DNA from: Bacteroidetes bacterium ADurb.Bin174
GTDB taxonomy: Bacteria; Bacteroidota; Bacteroidia; Bacteroidales; Paludibacteraceae
Direction of reading: 5' to 3'
DNA length: 64,000 nucleotides
NCBI GenBank assembly: GCA_002070265.1
Contig: MWCX01000088.1
Coordinates: forward strand, 98,389-162,388
This document shows, piece by piece, positions 47,388-57,383 of this stretch; the first letter of the stretch is position 1, and each line of letters opens with the position of its first letter. The notes below the pieces were generated by a model. The model was given only the letters and a program-made list of their open reading frames with translations. It did not search any database and had not been told where the DNA came from. The translations under genes and the position numbers were made by a program.

Positions 47388-48113
47388 TTACACAATATTT
47401 CGCATTTTTTTCAAATGTTCATAGGCTTCATTCACTGCCCTGAATTTTTCGGTAGCCGACTTTTTGATGTCTTCTCCCAGATTAGCCACCTTATCGGGAT
47501 GAAACTTCATGGCCATTTTACGATATGCCTTTTTAATCTCATCGTTGGATGCTGAAGGTTCAATTTCCAAAGCTTTGTACGCCCAATTCACATCTATATG
47601 TTTCATATAAGGCGCTTTCAACGACTCAAATTCGGTATTACTAATATTAAAAATAGCGGAAATCCGTCGAATAACCAATAGTTCAGCTTCATTCACATGA
47701 CCATCGGCATAGGCAACATCGAACAGAAAACGCACCAATTGCAGCTTAGCTGAATGGTTCATGTACCGATTAATTTGCTGAGCGACCTCCATCTCATTGA
47801 TCGGTTGATCCAAAATTTTCTTCAACATCTGAAGCGCTTCTAATGCACCATTTTCTCCAAAGTTGGTAACTAAAAAACGTTTGACAACATTCAATTCGGA
47901 GCGTTGTACCTTTCCGTCCGCTTTCATGACACAAGCCATCATCACCAACAAACTCGCTTTGAAGTCTTGCTCCGTAGTGTGTGTATAAATTTGCTTCTTT
48001 TTGGTGGAGCTACCTCCGATAGCGGAACCCAAGGCAAAACCAAGGATAGCTCCTATCGGACCACCCAATGCCCAACCTATACCCCCGCCTATCCATTTCA
48101 GAAAGTTACCCAT
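47388..48113 (-). CDS. TerB-DnaJ domain co-chaperone (DjlA-like)
   Basis: A 241-residue protein: a glycine-rich hydrophobic N-terminal segment (about 9-32, [20 protein letters not shown]) that may anchor it in the membrane, a TerB-like helical domain (about 50-160; repeated ADGKVQRSE and ADGHVNEAE motifs), and a C-terminal J domain (about 172-241) with the HPD tripeptide in KFHPDKV. It should stimulate DnaK. The order is the same as E. coli DjlA. Confidence 0.9.
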   Translation of the reverse strand: MGNFLKWIGGGIGWALGGPIGAILGFALGSAIGGSSTKKKQIYTHTTEQDFKASLLVMMACVMKADGKVQRSELNVVKRFLVTNFGENGALEALQMLKKILDQPINEMEVAQQINRYMNHSAKLQLVRFLFDVAYADGHVNEAELLVIRRISAIFNISNTEFESLKAPYMKHIDVNWAYKALEIEPSASNDEIKKAYRKMAMKFHPDKVANLGEDIKKSATEKFRAVNEAYEHLKKMRNIV

Positions 48114-48179
48114 ATTGTATCAACTAATTACTGCAACAATAAAATTTAGAATCACAAAGATAAACTAAAAATGACCAAA

Positions 48180-48211
48180 TTTCTATCTTTTGAATTAAAT
48201 ACTTAATTTTG
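48180..48211 (+). promoter_or_regulatory. Bacteroidetes-type promoter for the TonB receptor
   Basis: TTTC (48180-48183), 20 nt, TAATTTTG (48204-48211); the -7 fits TAnnTTTG exactly. The ATG is 40 nt downstream. No Fur box or cobalamin riboswitch was recognised in the 138-bp spacer. Confidence 0.55.
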
Positions 48212-48251
48212 CCAGTTGTTAATTTCTTTAGAAACTTAAAAGCTAACTAAT

Positions 48252-50063
48252 ATGCAATCACACTTAAAAACAATTCTGGCTTGCTTGTTTTTATCCCAGG
48301 CTCTTTGGTCCTCCGAACTCCACAAAGATTCCGTTCAATTGGAAGAATTAATCGTTACCGGAACCAAATTCGAAACTTCAAGAGACTTAATTCCTTTGTC
48401 TGTCTCGCAAATCAACGAATCTGAAATCAAAAGAAGCGGACATTATAATGCACTTTCAATCGTCGGCACACATGTTCCGGGCGTATTTATTACCGAACGT
48501 AATATTTTAGGCTTTGGTGTTTCAACCGGGGGTTCAGGTATCATCAACATGCGGGGAGTAGGCAATTCACCGAATACACAGGTATTGGTGCTGATTGACG
48601 GTCACCCGCAATATCAAGGAATATTTGCTCATCCGCTACCGGATGCTTATGTGGCTTCGGATGTAGAAAAGGTTGAAGTCATCCGCGGACCGGCTTCTGT
48701 TTTATACGGTTCCAATGCCATGGCCGGAGCCATCAATTTCATTACAAAAAAACAGCACAAAGAAGGACTTTCTGCATCGGCACATGCAGCCTACGGTTCA
48801 TATAACACACAAAAATATGCCGGTGCCATCGGATATAACAAAAATAATTTCAGTATTTTCGCTTCAGCCAACCACGACCGCACCGATGGTATTCGTCCCG
48901 GTACAGATTTTAAAATCAGCAATGGTTACATCAAAGCAGGATACCGATTTAATCCGCACTGGTCGGTAACGGCGGATGCCAATATAGCTAAGTTCTTTGC
49001 CAATGATAGTGGACCTGTACACAATCCCGCACATTTTGATGTGGATATTTTGCGTGGGAAAGCCGCTCTGTCGGTTGATAATCGTTACGGGAAACTGAAC
49101 GGCTCTTTTAAATTCTACCATAATTTTGGAAAGCACATATTATCGGACGGATTTCAATCAACGGATCAAAACTCGGGTTTGATGCTGTACCAAACCTATC
49201 TGATAGGTGATGACACAAAAATCACTGGCGGTATAGATGCTAAAATGTTTGGCGGAACAGCCAATTCAGGGATGGCAGCAAACAAACTCAATTTAGTGAC
49301 TGAATTGGCGGGCTACGTTTTAGCTTATCAAAAAATCTTTAAAATTGTTGATTTAAACGGAGGTTTACGTTTCGAGCACCACTCTGTTTTTGGTAATGAG
49401 TGGGTGCCTATGGTAGGTGCATCTGTCCAGGCAAGCCCAACTACCAATCTCAAAACATCCGTTTCCAAAGGATTTCGCAGTCCGACTGTCATGGAACTAT
49501 ACCTTTACGCTCCCAACCTCAATTTGAAACCGGAAAGCATGATGAACTACGAAGTTGGCTGGATGCAATCGTACCTGAACCATAAGCTGCGCACGGAATT
49601 AACTTTGTTTCTGGTGGACGGTAAAAATATGATAGAAGTTGATAGGAACACTATGCCCCCCAAACGACAAAATGTAGGAACGTTCAGAAACAAAGGAATT
49701 GAATTCTCCACAAGCTACAACATAAACAAACAATGGCAAGCTTCAGCTAATTACACCTTCCTCGACCTAAAAAAACCCATCTTGGCTGCACCCCGTCATC
49801 AGGTCAATTTCAACTTGAACTACCAATATAAAATCTTGAATGTAAATGCGAATTTACAGCATATTCACAAATTATATGTGTCAGTAAGTGATGAAAAAAC
49901 TCAAAATTACACCCTTTTAAACATGCGAATTTCAGCTAAAGTGCTGAAACAATTAGAGTTGTTTGCCTCCGTACACAATATTCTCAATCAGCAATATGAA
50001 ATTAATTATGGTTACCCCATGCCCGGCATTAATTTTCACGGCGGCCTCAATTTCAACCTATAA
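48252..50063 (+). CDS. TonB-dependent receptor, siderophore/vitamin type
   Basis: A 603-residue outer-membrane receptor of compact length. Signal peptide (about 1-20), TonB-box-like VQLEELIVTGTKFE (about 28-41), plug (about 45-160; GIINMRGVGNSPNTQVLVLI, VEVIRGPASVLYGSNAMAGA), then a 22-strand barrel ending GGLNFNL. No N-terminal CarboxypepD_reg domain is present, unlike SusC proteins. Length and plug resemble BtuB/FepA-like receptors. The ligand cannot be assigned; no transport or ferric-reductase genes are close. aroK follows after 18 bp and may share the transcript. Confidence 0.9.
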   Translation: MQSHLKTILACLFLSQALWSSELHKDSVQLEELIVTGTKFETSRDLIPLSVSQINESEIKRSGHYNALSIVGTHVPGVFITERNILGFGVSTGGSGIINMRGVGNSPNTQVLVLIDGHPQYQGIFAHPLPDAYVASDVEKVEVIRGPASVLYGSNAMAGAINFITKKQHKEGLSASAHAAYGSYNTQKYAGAIGYNKNNFSIFASANHDRTDGIRPGTDFKISNGYIKAGYRFNPHWSVTADANIAKFFANDSGPVHNPAHFDVDILRGKAALSVDNRYGKLNGSFKFYHNFGKHILSDGFQSTDQNSGLMLYQTYLIGDDTKITGGIDAKMFGGTANSGMAANKLNLVTELAGYVLAYQKIFKIVDLNGGLRFEHHSVFGNEWVPMVGASVQASPTTNLKTSVSKGFRSPTVMELYLYAPNLNLKPESMMNYEVGWMQSYLNHKLRTELTLFLVDGKNMIEVDRNTMPPKRQNVGTFRNKGIEFSTSYNINKQWQASANYTFLDLKKPILAAPRHQVNFNLNYQYKILNVNANLQHIHKLYVSVSDEKTQNYTLLNMRISAKVLKQLELFASVHNILNQQYEINYGYPMPGINFHGGLNFNL

Positions 50064-50081
50064 GTTACGAACTATTCAAAC

Positions 50082-50588
50082 ATGAAACGCATTTTCTTAA
50101 TTGGTTATATGGGTTCGGGCAAAACTGCCATGGGTAGGATATTGGCAAATCATCTTGGTTTGGATTTTATCGACTTAGATGCCTATATTGAAAACAAATA
50201 CAAATTGACAATCGCCCGGATATTTGAACAGAAAGGAGAAACGGAGTTTCGTGAGATAGAAAGAAAATGCTTGCATGAAGTGGGTGAATTTGAAAACATA
50301 GTGATTGGAACAGGGGGCGGGACACCTTGTTTTTTTGATAATATGGAATTTATGAACCGCAACGGAGATACGATTTATCTCAGGCTCACCGCAGAACATT
50401 TAGCTGCCAGACTGTCAACAACCAAAGCAGGAGTCAGACCCATCCTTCAGAATAAATCTGAAGATGAATTATTGCAATTCATCAAAGACAATCTCAAGCA
50501 TCGGGAGTTCTACTATCTTCAGGCAAAACACATTATCGAAGGAAATGACAAAGAAATCGAAAACCGGCTGATCCAATTCAATTCTTAG
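50082..50588 (+). CDS. aroK: Shikimate kinase
   Basis: Phosphorylates shikimate at O3 in aromatic amino-acid synthesis. 168 residues, typical. Walker A GYMGSGKTAMG (7-17), shikimate-binding FIDLDAYIE with Asp (about 30-38) and EREIERK-type FREIERKCL near 60, GTGGGTPCF near 79, and the lid RLSTTKAGVRPIL near 108-120. No other aro genes in the window. Confidence 0.95.
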   Translation: MKRIFLIGYMGSGKTAMGRILANHLGLDFIDLDAYIENKYKLTIARIFEQKGETEFREIERKCLHEVGEFENIVIGTGGGTPCFFDNMEFMNRNGDTIYLRLTAEHLAARLSTTKAGVRPILQNKSEDELLQFIKDNLKHREFYYLQAKHIIEGNDKEIENRLIQFNS

Positions 50589-50751
50589 ACAAACTGTGTT
50601 GATAACTTTTTTCCGATTATCTCCCCCTATTCCGGGTAAAAGTGCTTATCTTTAACCGTCAAATTTTACCTTTTGCACGGGCGTTTAATCTTCTTTAATC
50701 CATCTGATTACATCAATCTTGCTGGAAAAAGGTTTCCTATATATTAATAAA

Positions 50752-53700
50752 ATGGAGCATAATCAATCGAAATCTTTCGTTCATCTACATGTACACTCAC
50801 ATTATTCAATCCTTGATGGTATGTCAACCATACCCGGTTTGATTGAAAAGTCCATTGAACAAGGAATGCAAGCTGTTGCTCTTACCGACCATGGAAATAT
50901 GTTCGGTATCAAAGAATTTTACAATTACGCCAACGATAAGAATCGACCAATCAATGATAAAATTAATACCTTACAAAAGCAACTGGTAAAAAACGGACTT
51001 ACTGACGACGAAAAGGAAACCATTCAAACTCAAATTTCTGCCTTAGAAAAAAAACGTTTCAAACCCATTTTAGGCTGTGAGGCTTATGTGTCAAAACGCA
51101 GTCGTTTTCTCAAAGAAACCACGGAAGATCGCAGCGGCTACCATTTGGTGCTATTGGCAAAAAATAAAAAAGGCTATCAAAATCTATGTAAATTAGTGTC
51201 ATTGGGACACTTGGAGGGATTTTACTATCGCCCACGCATCGACCATGCATTACTGGAGCAGTATAGCGAAGGCATCATTGCTTCTTCGGCCTGCTTAGGC
51301 GGAGAAATACATCGTAAAATTGAAACCGAAGATTTAGAAGATGCCGAAAAAGCCATTTATTGGTACAAAAAAGTTTTTGGAGATGACTTTTACATTGAAT
51401 TGCAACTGCATCAGACAGACAAGCCAAATGCAGATACGGAAGTCTATGAAAAGCAAAAACGGCAGAATGAAATTCTCATCCAATTAGCCCGAAAGACTAA
51501 CACAAAATTGTTGGCAACTAACGACGTGCACTTCATTGAAGAAGAACACGGAGAAGGTCACGAAAGATTAATTTGCCTGAGTACAGGTAAGGATTTGGAC
51601 GATCCTACCCGCATGCGTTACAGCAAACAGGAGTATCTGAAATCTCCCGAACAAATGTGGGCTATCTTCGGAGATATTCCGGAAGCACTTGAAAACTCCC
51701 TTGAAATTGCTGATAAAGTGGAATTTTACAGCATAGATTCCGACCCGATGATGCCGATTTTTCCCATACCCGAAGATTTTGCAACCGAAGAGGAATATCA
51801 GCAAAAATATAGTGAAGAGATGTTGCGTGAAGAATTTGGTGAAAATTATGACAGGCTTGGTGGTTATGAAGAAATTATCCGGGTGAAATTAGATGCGGAT
51901 TATCTTCGTAAACTTACTCTTGACGGCGCCGCAAAACGCTACGGGGAGAATTTAAACGAAGATATTTTAGAACGTATAGATTTTGAGTTAAACGTGGTCA
52001 AAAACATGGGTTATCCGGGATACTTTCTGATTGTTCAGGACTTTATCAATGAAGCTCGTAAAATGGACGTATCAGTCGGACCTGGACGTGGTTCAGTTGC
52101 AGGATCAGTGGTTGCTTATTGTTTGAGAATTACGGATATAGACCCTTTGAAGTACGATTTGCTATTTGAGCGTTTCCTGAATCCTGATCGCATCTCCATG
52201 CCTGATATTGATATTGATTTCGATGATGACGGTCGCGGACAGGTTCTGCGGTATGTCAAAGAAAAATACGGAAGAGAAAGGGTGGCTCATATCATCACTT
52301 ACGGAACGATGGCAACAAAATCTGCCATCAAAGATGTGGCACGCGTACAAAAATTGCCTTTACCGGAAGCCGAACGCCTGACCAAATTGATTCCGGACAG
52401 GTTTCCGGATGACACAACCAGCAAGGGTTTGAAAGTGAATATTGCCAACAGTGTCAAATTTGTTCCTGAACTACAGATTGCGCGAAATTCTTCCGATTTA
52501 AACTTGTCGGACACGCTAAAATACGCGGAAATGCTTGAAGGAACGGTGCGGCAAACAGGTGTTCATGCTTGTGGCGTTATCATTGGTGCCGACGATCTGA
52601 TCAATCTCGTTCCGCTAAGCACCGCCATCGACAAAGAAACCAACGAAGAAATCTTGGTTACCCAGTACGAAGGTTCGGTCATTGAACAAATCGGCTTGAT
52701 TAAAATGGATTTTTTAGGCTTAAAGACCCTATCCATCATCAGAGAAACTTTATCCAATATTAAAAAAACACACAAAATTGATATTGATATTGATGCCATT
52801 CCCATTGATGACAAAAAGACTTTCGAACTTTTCAGCAAAGGAAATACGATAGGCACCTTTCAGTTTGAATCAAGCGGTATGCAGAAATACCTCAAAGAAC
52901 TTCAGCCTACTCAATTTGAAGATTTAATAGCGATGAATGCGCTGTACAGACCGGGTCCGATGCAATACATTCCACGGTTTATCAACCGTAAGCATGGTCG
53001 TGAACAAATTGAATATCATTTCCCGATTATGGAGAAAAGGCTGAAAGACACTTACGGTATCACTGTTTATCAAGAACAGGTGATGTTGCTCAGTCGTGAT
53101 TTAGCCGGATTTACCAGGGGAGAGTCTGACGCACTCCGCAAAGCCATGGGTAAGAAAAAAGCTGATGAAATGGCTGAAATGGAAACCAAATTCATGGAGG
53201 GTTGCAGAAAGAGGGGTTTTGGTCCGGATGAAAAACTACAACAAATCTGGGCCGACTGGTCAGAATTTGCCAAATATGCTTTCAATAAATCACACGCTAC
53301 CTGTTATTCCCAAATCGCTTATCAAACGGCTTACTTGAAGGCCAATTATCCCGCTGAATTTTTGGCGGCAAACTTAACCCGCAACAAAGACGACATTGCT
53401 GAGGTCGGTAAGTTTATGGACGAATGCCGCAATATGGGAATGAATGTGCTCGGACCTGACGTAAACGAAAGTGATTTGACTTTTACAGTTACACACGACG
53501 GCAATATCCGTTTCGGATTGGGAGGCATTAAGGGCGTTGGTGAAGGAGCAGTAGAAGCCATCATTACAGAGAGAAAAGCCAACGGCGCATTCAAAAGTTT
53601 CTTCGATTTCATTGAACGCGTGAACCTAACATCATGCAATAAAAAAACTATTGAAAGTTTGGTTTATGCCGGTGCTTTCGATGAATTTACCGATATTAGG

Positions 53701-54564
53701 AGAGAACAATTCTTTGTTGAAAACGACAAAGGCGAAGTGGTTATTGAAAGCATCATGCGCTACGGAAATAAATACCAAGCCGACCAAGCTGCCAATCAAA
53801 TTTCTCTTTTCGGCGATTTTGATGCAATTGAAATCGTCAAACCTGAAATCCCTTATGCCCGCGATTGGTCGCCCTTGGAAAAGTTGAACAAAGAACGCGA
53901 ATACATCGGCATGTATCTTTCAGCACATCCTTTGGATGATTACGAATTTGAAATCAACTACATCAGCAATACCACTACGCAAGATTTAAAAGATCTGATG
54001 CCTTTGATGGGTAAACAGTTTAAAATCGGCGGCATGGTTACAGATATTCGTTCCGGTACTACCAAAACGGGTAATCCCTATGGAATATTTACTATAGAAG
54101 ATTACGAGGGTGCTTTCGAATTTCCTTTGTTCGGTAACAACTACATAGAATTTAGCAAATACATGATTAAAGATTTATACTTGCTGATTTCGGGTACAGT
54201 ACAAAGAAAAGGTGCCGACTATGGTAACAACAGAGACATGGATCCGAACGCACCGGTTGTTCCTGAAGTAAAAATTCAGAAAATTGATATCATGAACGGC
54301 CTAAAGGATAAATTGATTAAATCTCTGACGATTTCTTTCCCCATCGAAGAGCTGGATGAATCCTTAGCCATAGATTTAAGCGAGATGATTATTCGCCACA
54401 AAGGGAGCGTGGACGTTTACTTCAACGTCATAGATTTAGCTTCCCAAAGTAAGGTAAAATTATTTGCTCGCCAGCATAGGACTACCATCAATAAAGAGTT
54501 TTATAAATTTCTTAAGACTAACAAAGAAGCAGGAAAAATTGATTTCCAGGTGGATTTAAATTAA
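50752..54564 (+). CDS. dnaE: DNA polymerase III alpha subunit
   Basis: Replicative polymerase, 1270 residues from the ATG at 50752; the longer frame starts with TTG at 50719. N-terminal PHP domain with HLHVHSHYSILDG (about 10-22) and LTDHGN near 49; polymerase core with GPGRGSVAGSVVAYCL near 433 and the catalytic DxD in MPDIDIDFDDDGR near 480; IxMDFLGLK near 645; HhH motif region near 870; and an OB fold near 1090-1170 (KIGGMVTDIRSGTTKTG). DnaE1 type, without the PolC exonuclease. Confidence 0.97.
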   Translation: MEHNQSKSFVHLHVHSHYSILDGMSTIPGLIEKSIEQGMQAVALTDHGNMFGIKEFYNYANDKNRPINDKINTLQKQLVKNGLTDDEKETIQTQISALEKKRFKPILGCEAYVSKRSRFLKETTEDRSGYHLVLLAKNKKGYQNLCKLVSLGHLEGFYYRPRIDHALLEQYSEGIIASSACLGGEIHRKIETEDLEDAEKAIYWYKKVFGDDFYIELQLHQTDKPNADTEVYEKQKRQNEILIQLARKTNTKLLATNDVHFIEEEHGEGHERLICLSTGKDLDDPTRMRYSKQEYLKSPEQMWAIFGDIPEALENSLEIADKVEFYSIDSDPMMPIFPIPEDFATEEEYQQKYSEEMLREEFGENYDRLGGYEEIIRVKLDADYLRKLTLDGAAKRYGENLNEDILERIDFELNVVKNMGYPGYFLIVQDFINEARKMDVSVGPGRGSVAGSVVAYCLRITDIDPLKYDLLFERFLNPDRISMPDIDIDFDDDGRGQVLRYVKEKYGRERVAHIITYGTMATKSAIKDVARVQKLPLPEAERLTKLIPDRFPDDTTSKGLKVNIANSVKFVPELQIARNSSDLNLSDTLKYAEMLEGTVRQTGVHACGVIIGADDLINLVPLSTAIDKETNEEILVTQYEGSVIEQIGLIKMDFLGLKTLSIIRETLSNIKKTHKIDIDIDAIPIDDKKTFELFSKGNTIGTFQFESSGMQKYLKELQPTQFEDLIAMNALYRPGPMQYIPRFINRKHGREQIEYHFPIMEKRLKDTYGITVYQEQVMLLSRDLAGFTRGESDALRKAMGKKKADEMAEMETKFMEGCRKRGFGPDEKLQQIWADWSEFAKYAFNKSHATCYSQIAYQTAYLKANYPAEFLAANLTRNKDDIAEVGKFMDECRNMGMNVLGPDVNESDLTFTVTHDGNIRFGLGGIKGVGEGAVEAIITERKANGAFKSFFDFIERVNLTSCNKKTIESLVYAGAFDEFTDIRREQFFVENDKGEVVIESIMRYGNKYQADQAANQISLFGDFDAIEIVKPEIPYARDWSPLEKLNKEREYIGMYLSAHPLDDYEFEINYISNTTTQDLKDLMPLMGKQFKIGGMVTDIRSGTTKTGNPYGIFTIEDYEGAFEFPLFGNNYIEFSKYMIKDLYLLISGTVQRKGADYGNNRDMDPNAPVVPEVKIQKIDIMNGLKDKLIKSLTISFPIEELDESLAIDLSEMIIRHKGSVDVYFNVIDLASQSKVKLFARQHRTTINKEFYKFLKTNKEAGKIDFQVDLN

Positions 54565-54609
54565 ATAGAATATCTCAATAACAACATCAACCAAATCAAT
54601 TCGTTTTTA

Positions 54610-54641
54610 TTTCATATCCTGATTATTTTCTCTTAATTTTG
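54610..54641 (+). promoter_or_regulatory. Bacteroidetes-type promoter for trxA
   Basis: TTTC (54610-54613), 20 nt, TAATTTTG (54634-54641), fitting TAnnTTTG. The trxA ATG is 54 nt downstream. Confidence 0.55.
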
Positions 54642-54695
54642 CACATAAAAAATTTAAATGATATCAAAAAATTAACTATTTAAAATAAAGAAAAA

Positions 54696-55010
54696 ATGGC
54701 ATTAGAATTCACAGATGACAACATCAAGGGTATAGTTAATTCCGGACAACCGGTAGTTATTGACTTCTGGGCAGAATGGTGCGGTCCCTGCCGAATGATT
54801 GGACCCAGCATCGAAGAACTTTCAAAAGAATATGAAGGAAAAGTTCAAATTGGCAAAATGAATGTTGACGATCACGTAGATACTCCCAGTGAATACGGCA
54901 TTAGGAATATACCGACTATTTTATTCATTAAAGACGGACAAGTGGTTGACAAGCAAGTAGGAGCAGTTCCAAAAGCCGTATTAGAAGAAAAAGTAAAAGC
55001 GCTGTTATAA
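54696..55010 (+). CDS. trxA: Thioredoxin
   Basis: General disulfide reductant of 104 residues, cytoplasmic. Active site [13 protein letters not shown] (about 25-37), the cis-Pro in [10 protein letters not shown] (about 69-78), and the C-terminal helix. The stop TAA (55008-55010) abuts the TAA of the convergent trmN6 gene (55005-55007), so no intergenic DNA separates them. Confidence 0.97.
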   Translation: MALEFTDDNIKGIVNSGQPVVIDFWAEWCGPCRMIGPSIEELSKEYEGKVQIGKMNVDDHVDTPSEYGIRNIPTILFIKDGQVVDKQVGAVPKAVLEEKVKALL

Positions 55011-55720
55011 TTTTAGATAAAAGTCCTTGACCAAAGCGGTAAACTCCTTTGAATACTGATGTCTGTTCTCAGTCTCAACAGTCAAAGTAGAAATCTGAAT
55101 TTCTCTTTCTGAAAATCCAAATTCCAACAACAGTCTATTAGCAGCCGCACCAGGTTTAGGATGTGCATAAACAGACTGATAACAAAACAATTCCAATTCA
55201 TGTGCATGTTCCATGCATTTCAAACCTTCAACGACAGGAAGAATAAAACAAATTCTTCCTGTTTTTTTACCATTTGTACAGCATACGCCAACCATTGCTG
55301 ATGCGTCAGTGAACCGGCATGCCTCGCCACTGACCTGGCTTGATTGGGAGCCTTTAAAGAAGACACAAAAAAGGGAGGATTAGAAACGATTAAATCATAC
55401 TTTCGGGTATTTCTCGCTGCATACTCTTCCAAAGATTGATGATAAACCTCGATTCTATCGCTCCATTTAGATGCATCAACATTGATTTGTGCTTGCTTCA
55501 CTGCTCCTGCATCTATATCAATGGCATCTACATGTGCTTCGGTACGTTGTGCCAACATCAATGCAATCAATCCACTGCCTGTTCCAATATCTAATATATT
55601 TTGCTCCGAATTTAAAACAGGAGTCCATGCTCCTAACAACACGCCGTCTATACCGACTTTCATCGCACACAGATCGTGATATACGGTAAATTGCTTAAAA
55701 CGGAAATACGAATTGGACAT
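55005..55720 (-). pseudogene. trmN6: tRNA1(Val) A37 N6-methyltransferase, split by a frameshift at A7
   Basis: Two overlapping frames together give one full-length TrmN6/YfiC-type methyltransferase. Frame 1 (55720 down to 55262) holds the start, YHDLCAMKVGIDGVLLG, the SAM loop DIGTGSGLIALML, and the catalytic SNPPFF. Frame 2 (from 55261) continues TGRICFILPVVEGLK to the end KDFYLKL. The join is a run of seven A on the coding strand (complement of 55262-55268) in GTA AAA AAA CAG. One extra A, a -1 ribosomal shift on A_AAA_AAA, or transcript slippage would restore the reading VKKTGRI and a product of about 238 residues, normal for the family. Unshifted translation stops 17 codons after the run. 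Either a recent mutation, a homopolymer base-call error, or genuine recoding. Confidence 0.85.
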
Positions 55721-55722
55721 GA

Positions 55723-56409
55723 CTATCTTCTTGCGGGCGGCCTTCCGGTTTCTTTAGATGATTGACGAGAAGGAGAAACGGTAGGTCTCGAATTTCTATT
55801 TTCTGAAGGAGAAGAACTAGTTTGCGGAGCTACTGACCGTCTTTCCGGCAACACAGACCGGGATGGCGTTACCGGCTGAGCAGATTTTGGTGCAACTTGT
55901 CTGTCTATTCCCTCTGAAGGATGAACTGCACGCCTTTGAGGAGTTGAGTGTCCCGCTTTTTCCAAGGGAGTTGCCAATCGTCTTTGAATTGACTCAGAAC
56001 GCTGATTAGCAGTAGGAACTGTTCGGCGTTGCAAGGTTCCCGTCTGGGGTAAATCATGTTGAAAGGAAGAACTTCCGGACGGATAGCGATCGTATTTTTT
56101 TTCTTGCAAACGATTGTATTGATCTCGTGTCAGGACTTGTTTAACTTCAGCATCTTTGTTTTTCACACGCTCAAGCGCTTGGCTTCTTGAATTGGAGACC
56201 TGTCGCTCCCGCGCATGACGAAGATTTATTTCATAAATAGCCTGAGTTTGCTCTTTATTAAGATTTAATTCTTGTTGCATTTTTTGCGTTTGCATTACAG
56301 CTTCTTGCTCAGGCGTGCGTGAAGGTGTAGCAGCATTATCCTGAACTAAGTTATTAGCATTCAGCATAAAACCAAAAAGAAGGAGCAAAAAAGCACAAAA
56401 GAATTTCAT
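55723..56409 (-). CDS. Secreted Spy-like protein with Arg/Ser/Pro-rich tail
   Basis: A 228-residue exported protein of unknown role. After a signal peptide (1-19) comes a helical region (about 33-110) with two LTxxQ-like turns, LNLNKEQTQAIYEINLRHA and VLTRDQYNRLQEKK, as in Spy/CpxP periplasmic chaperones. From about 115 to the end the chain is low-complexity, rich in Arg, Ser, Pro, Thr and Gln, and probably disordered with strong positive charge (tail GRPPARR). It starts 312 bp from the trmN6 frameshift region and ends 2 bp before the trmN6 start, so the two are likely co-transcribed. A periplasmic chaperone or envelope-binding role is speculation. Confidence 0.65.
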   Translation of the reverse strand: MKFFCAFLLLLFGFMLNANNLVQDNAATPSRTPEQEAVMQTQKMQQELNLNKEQTQAIYEINLRHARERQVSNSRSQALERVKNKDAEVKQVLTRDQYNRLQEKKYDRYPSGSSSFQHDLPQTGTLQRRTVPTANQRSESIQRRLATPLEKAGHSTPQRRAVHPSEGIDRQVAPKSAQPVTPSRSVLPERRSVAPQTSSSPSENRNSRPTVSPSRQSSKETGRPPARR

Positions 56410-56482
56410 TCGTAAGCCAATAAAAAAATGCAGTGGTGGAGGGCATCAATCACTATGCCAAAAAAAATTCTATGACTGAAAT

Positions 56483-57250
56483 TTATTTGTTCATTTCCCT
56501 GAGTTTGATGTTCGTTAAAACTTTTTTAGTATGCAAAGAAAAGTCTCCGGACAACATCCATCCGAAATAGCCTGTATCTTTTGTGAGTACTTCCGATACC
56601 TTTTGGCCCTTATATTTGCCGAAGTTAAATATCTCATGACCGTTTTCATCATATATGAATCTTCCTGCAAAATCTACATTATTGGTCTGGGTCGTATATT
56701 TCGACAAACCTTCTACCGTAGTTGGCAAATCCTGATAAAGTTCCAACTGTGCTTTTAGAATTTCGTAAGTTGCCATGGTATCAACTGTAGCATCATGAGC
56801 ACCTGTCAGTTCTTTGTCGCAATAGAATTGATATGCGGCGGACAGATTTCTAGGTTCTTTCTTATGGAATACCACCTGCACATCAATGAATTTTCTTTTA
56901 GATAAATCAATATCAACCTCTGCACGCAACAACTCCTCAGCTAATAAAGGGATATCAAAACGATTGGAGTTATAGCCCGCGAGATCGCAACCTTCAAAAT
57001 CTCTGGCTATTTCATTTGCCACATGTTTAAATAGTGGAGCCATAGCTACATCATCATTGGTGATTTTATGGATGGCGGTTGCCTGTGGCGGAATAGGAAT
57101 TCCCGGATTAATTAAAAAGCTTTTCGACTCTTCCTTTCCGTTGGGATAAACCTTGTGATACGCAATTTGCACAATGCGGTCATTCACTATATCAATACCG
57201 GTAGTTTCAAGATCAAAGAAAATCAGGGGATTTTTTAATTCGAGTTTCAT
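56483..57250 (-). CDS. DnaQ-type 3'-5' exonuclease with ExoX-like C-terminus
   Basis: A 255-residue DEDDh exonuclease. The first acidic pair is FFDLETTG (Asp13, Glu15); GYNSNRFDIPLL near 95-106 carries the second Asp, and GAHDATVDT near 149-157 carries the His and final Asp. The C-terminal FNFGKYKGQKVSEVL followed by GYFGWMLSGDFS (about 210-240) resembles the small domain found at the end of ExoX-like and related proteins (DUF3820). It lies 130 bp downstream of dnaN on the same strand and could serve as proofreading or repair exonuclease. Confidence 0.86.
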   Translation of the reverse strand: MKLELKNPLIFFDLETTGIDIVNDRIVQIAYHKVYPNGKEESKSFLINPGIPIPPQATAIHKITNDDVAMAPLFKHVANEIARDFEGCDLAGYNSNRFDIPLLAEELLRAEVDIDLSKRKFIDVQVVFHKKEPRNLSAAYQFYCDKELTGAHDATVDTMATYEILKAQLELYQDLPTTVEGLSKYTTQTNNVDFAGRFIYDENGHEIFNFGKYKGQKVSEVLTKDTGYFGWMLSGDFSLHTKKVLTNIKLREMNK

Positions 57251-57383
57251 TATCGTAGATGTTAAAATTTCGTTGAAAATGCCTTTAAATCAGCTAAAGA
57301 CAAGGGTAAAAGATGAAGCATCAAAAAGAAAAAGCAGAAGAAACAACATTTGCCCTCCTGCTTATCATATGGAAATCACAATA

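Noticed and set aside
48114-48251. Cobalamin riboswitch or Fur box before the second TonB receptor
   Set aside because: The spacer is only 138 bp, AT-rich, and shows no B12-box or Fur-like palindrome; only a promoter is visible.
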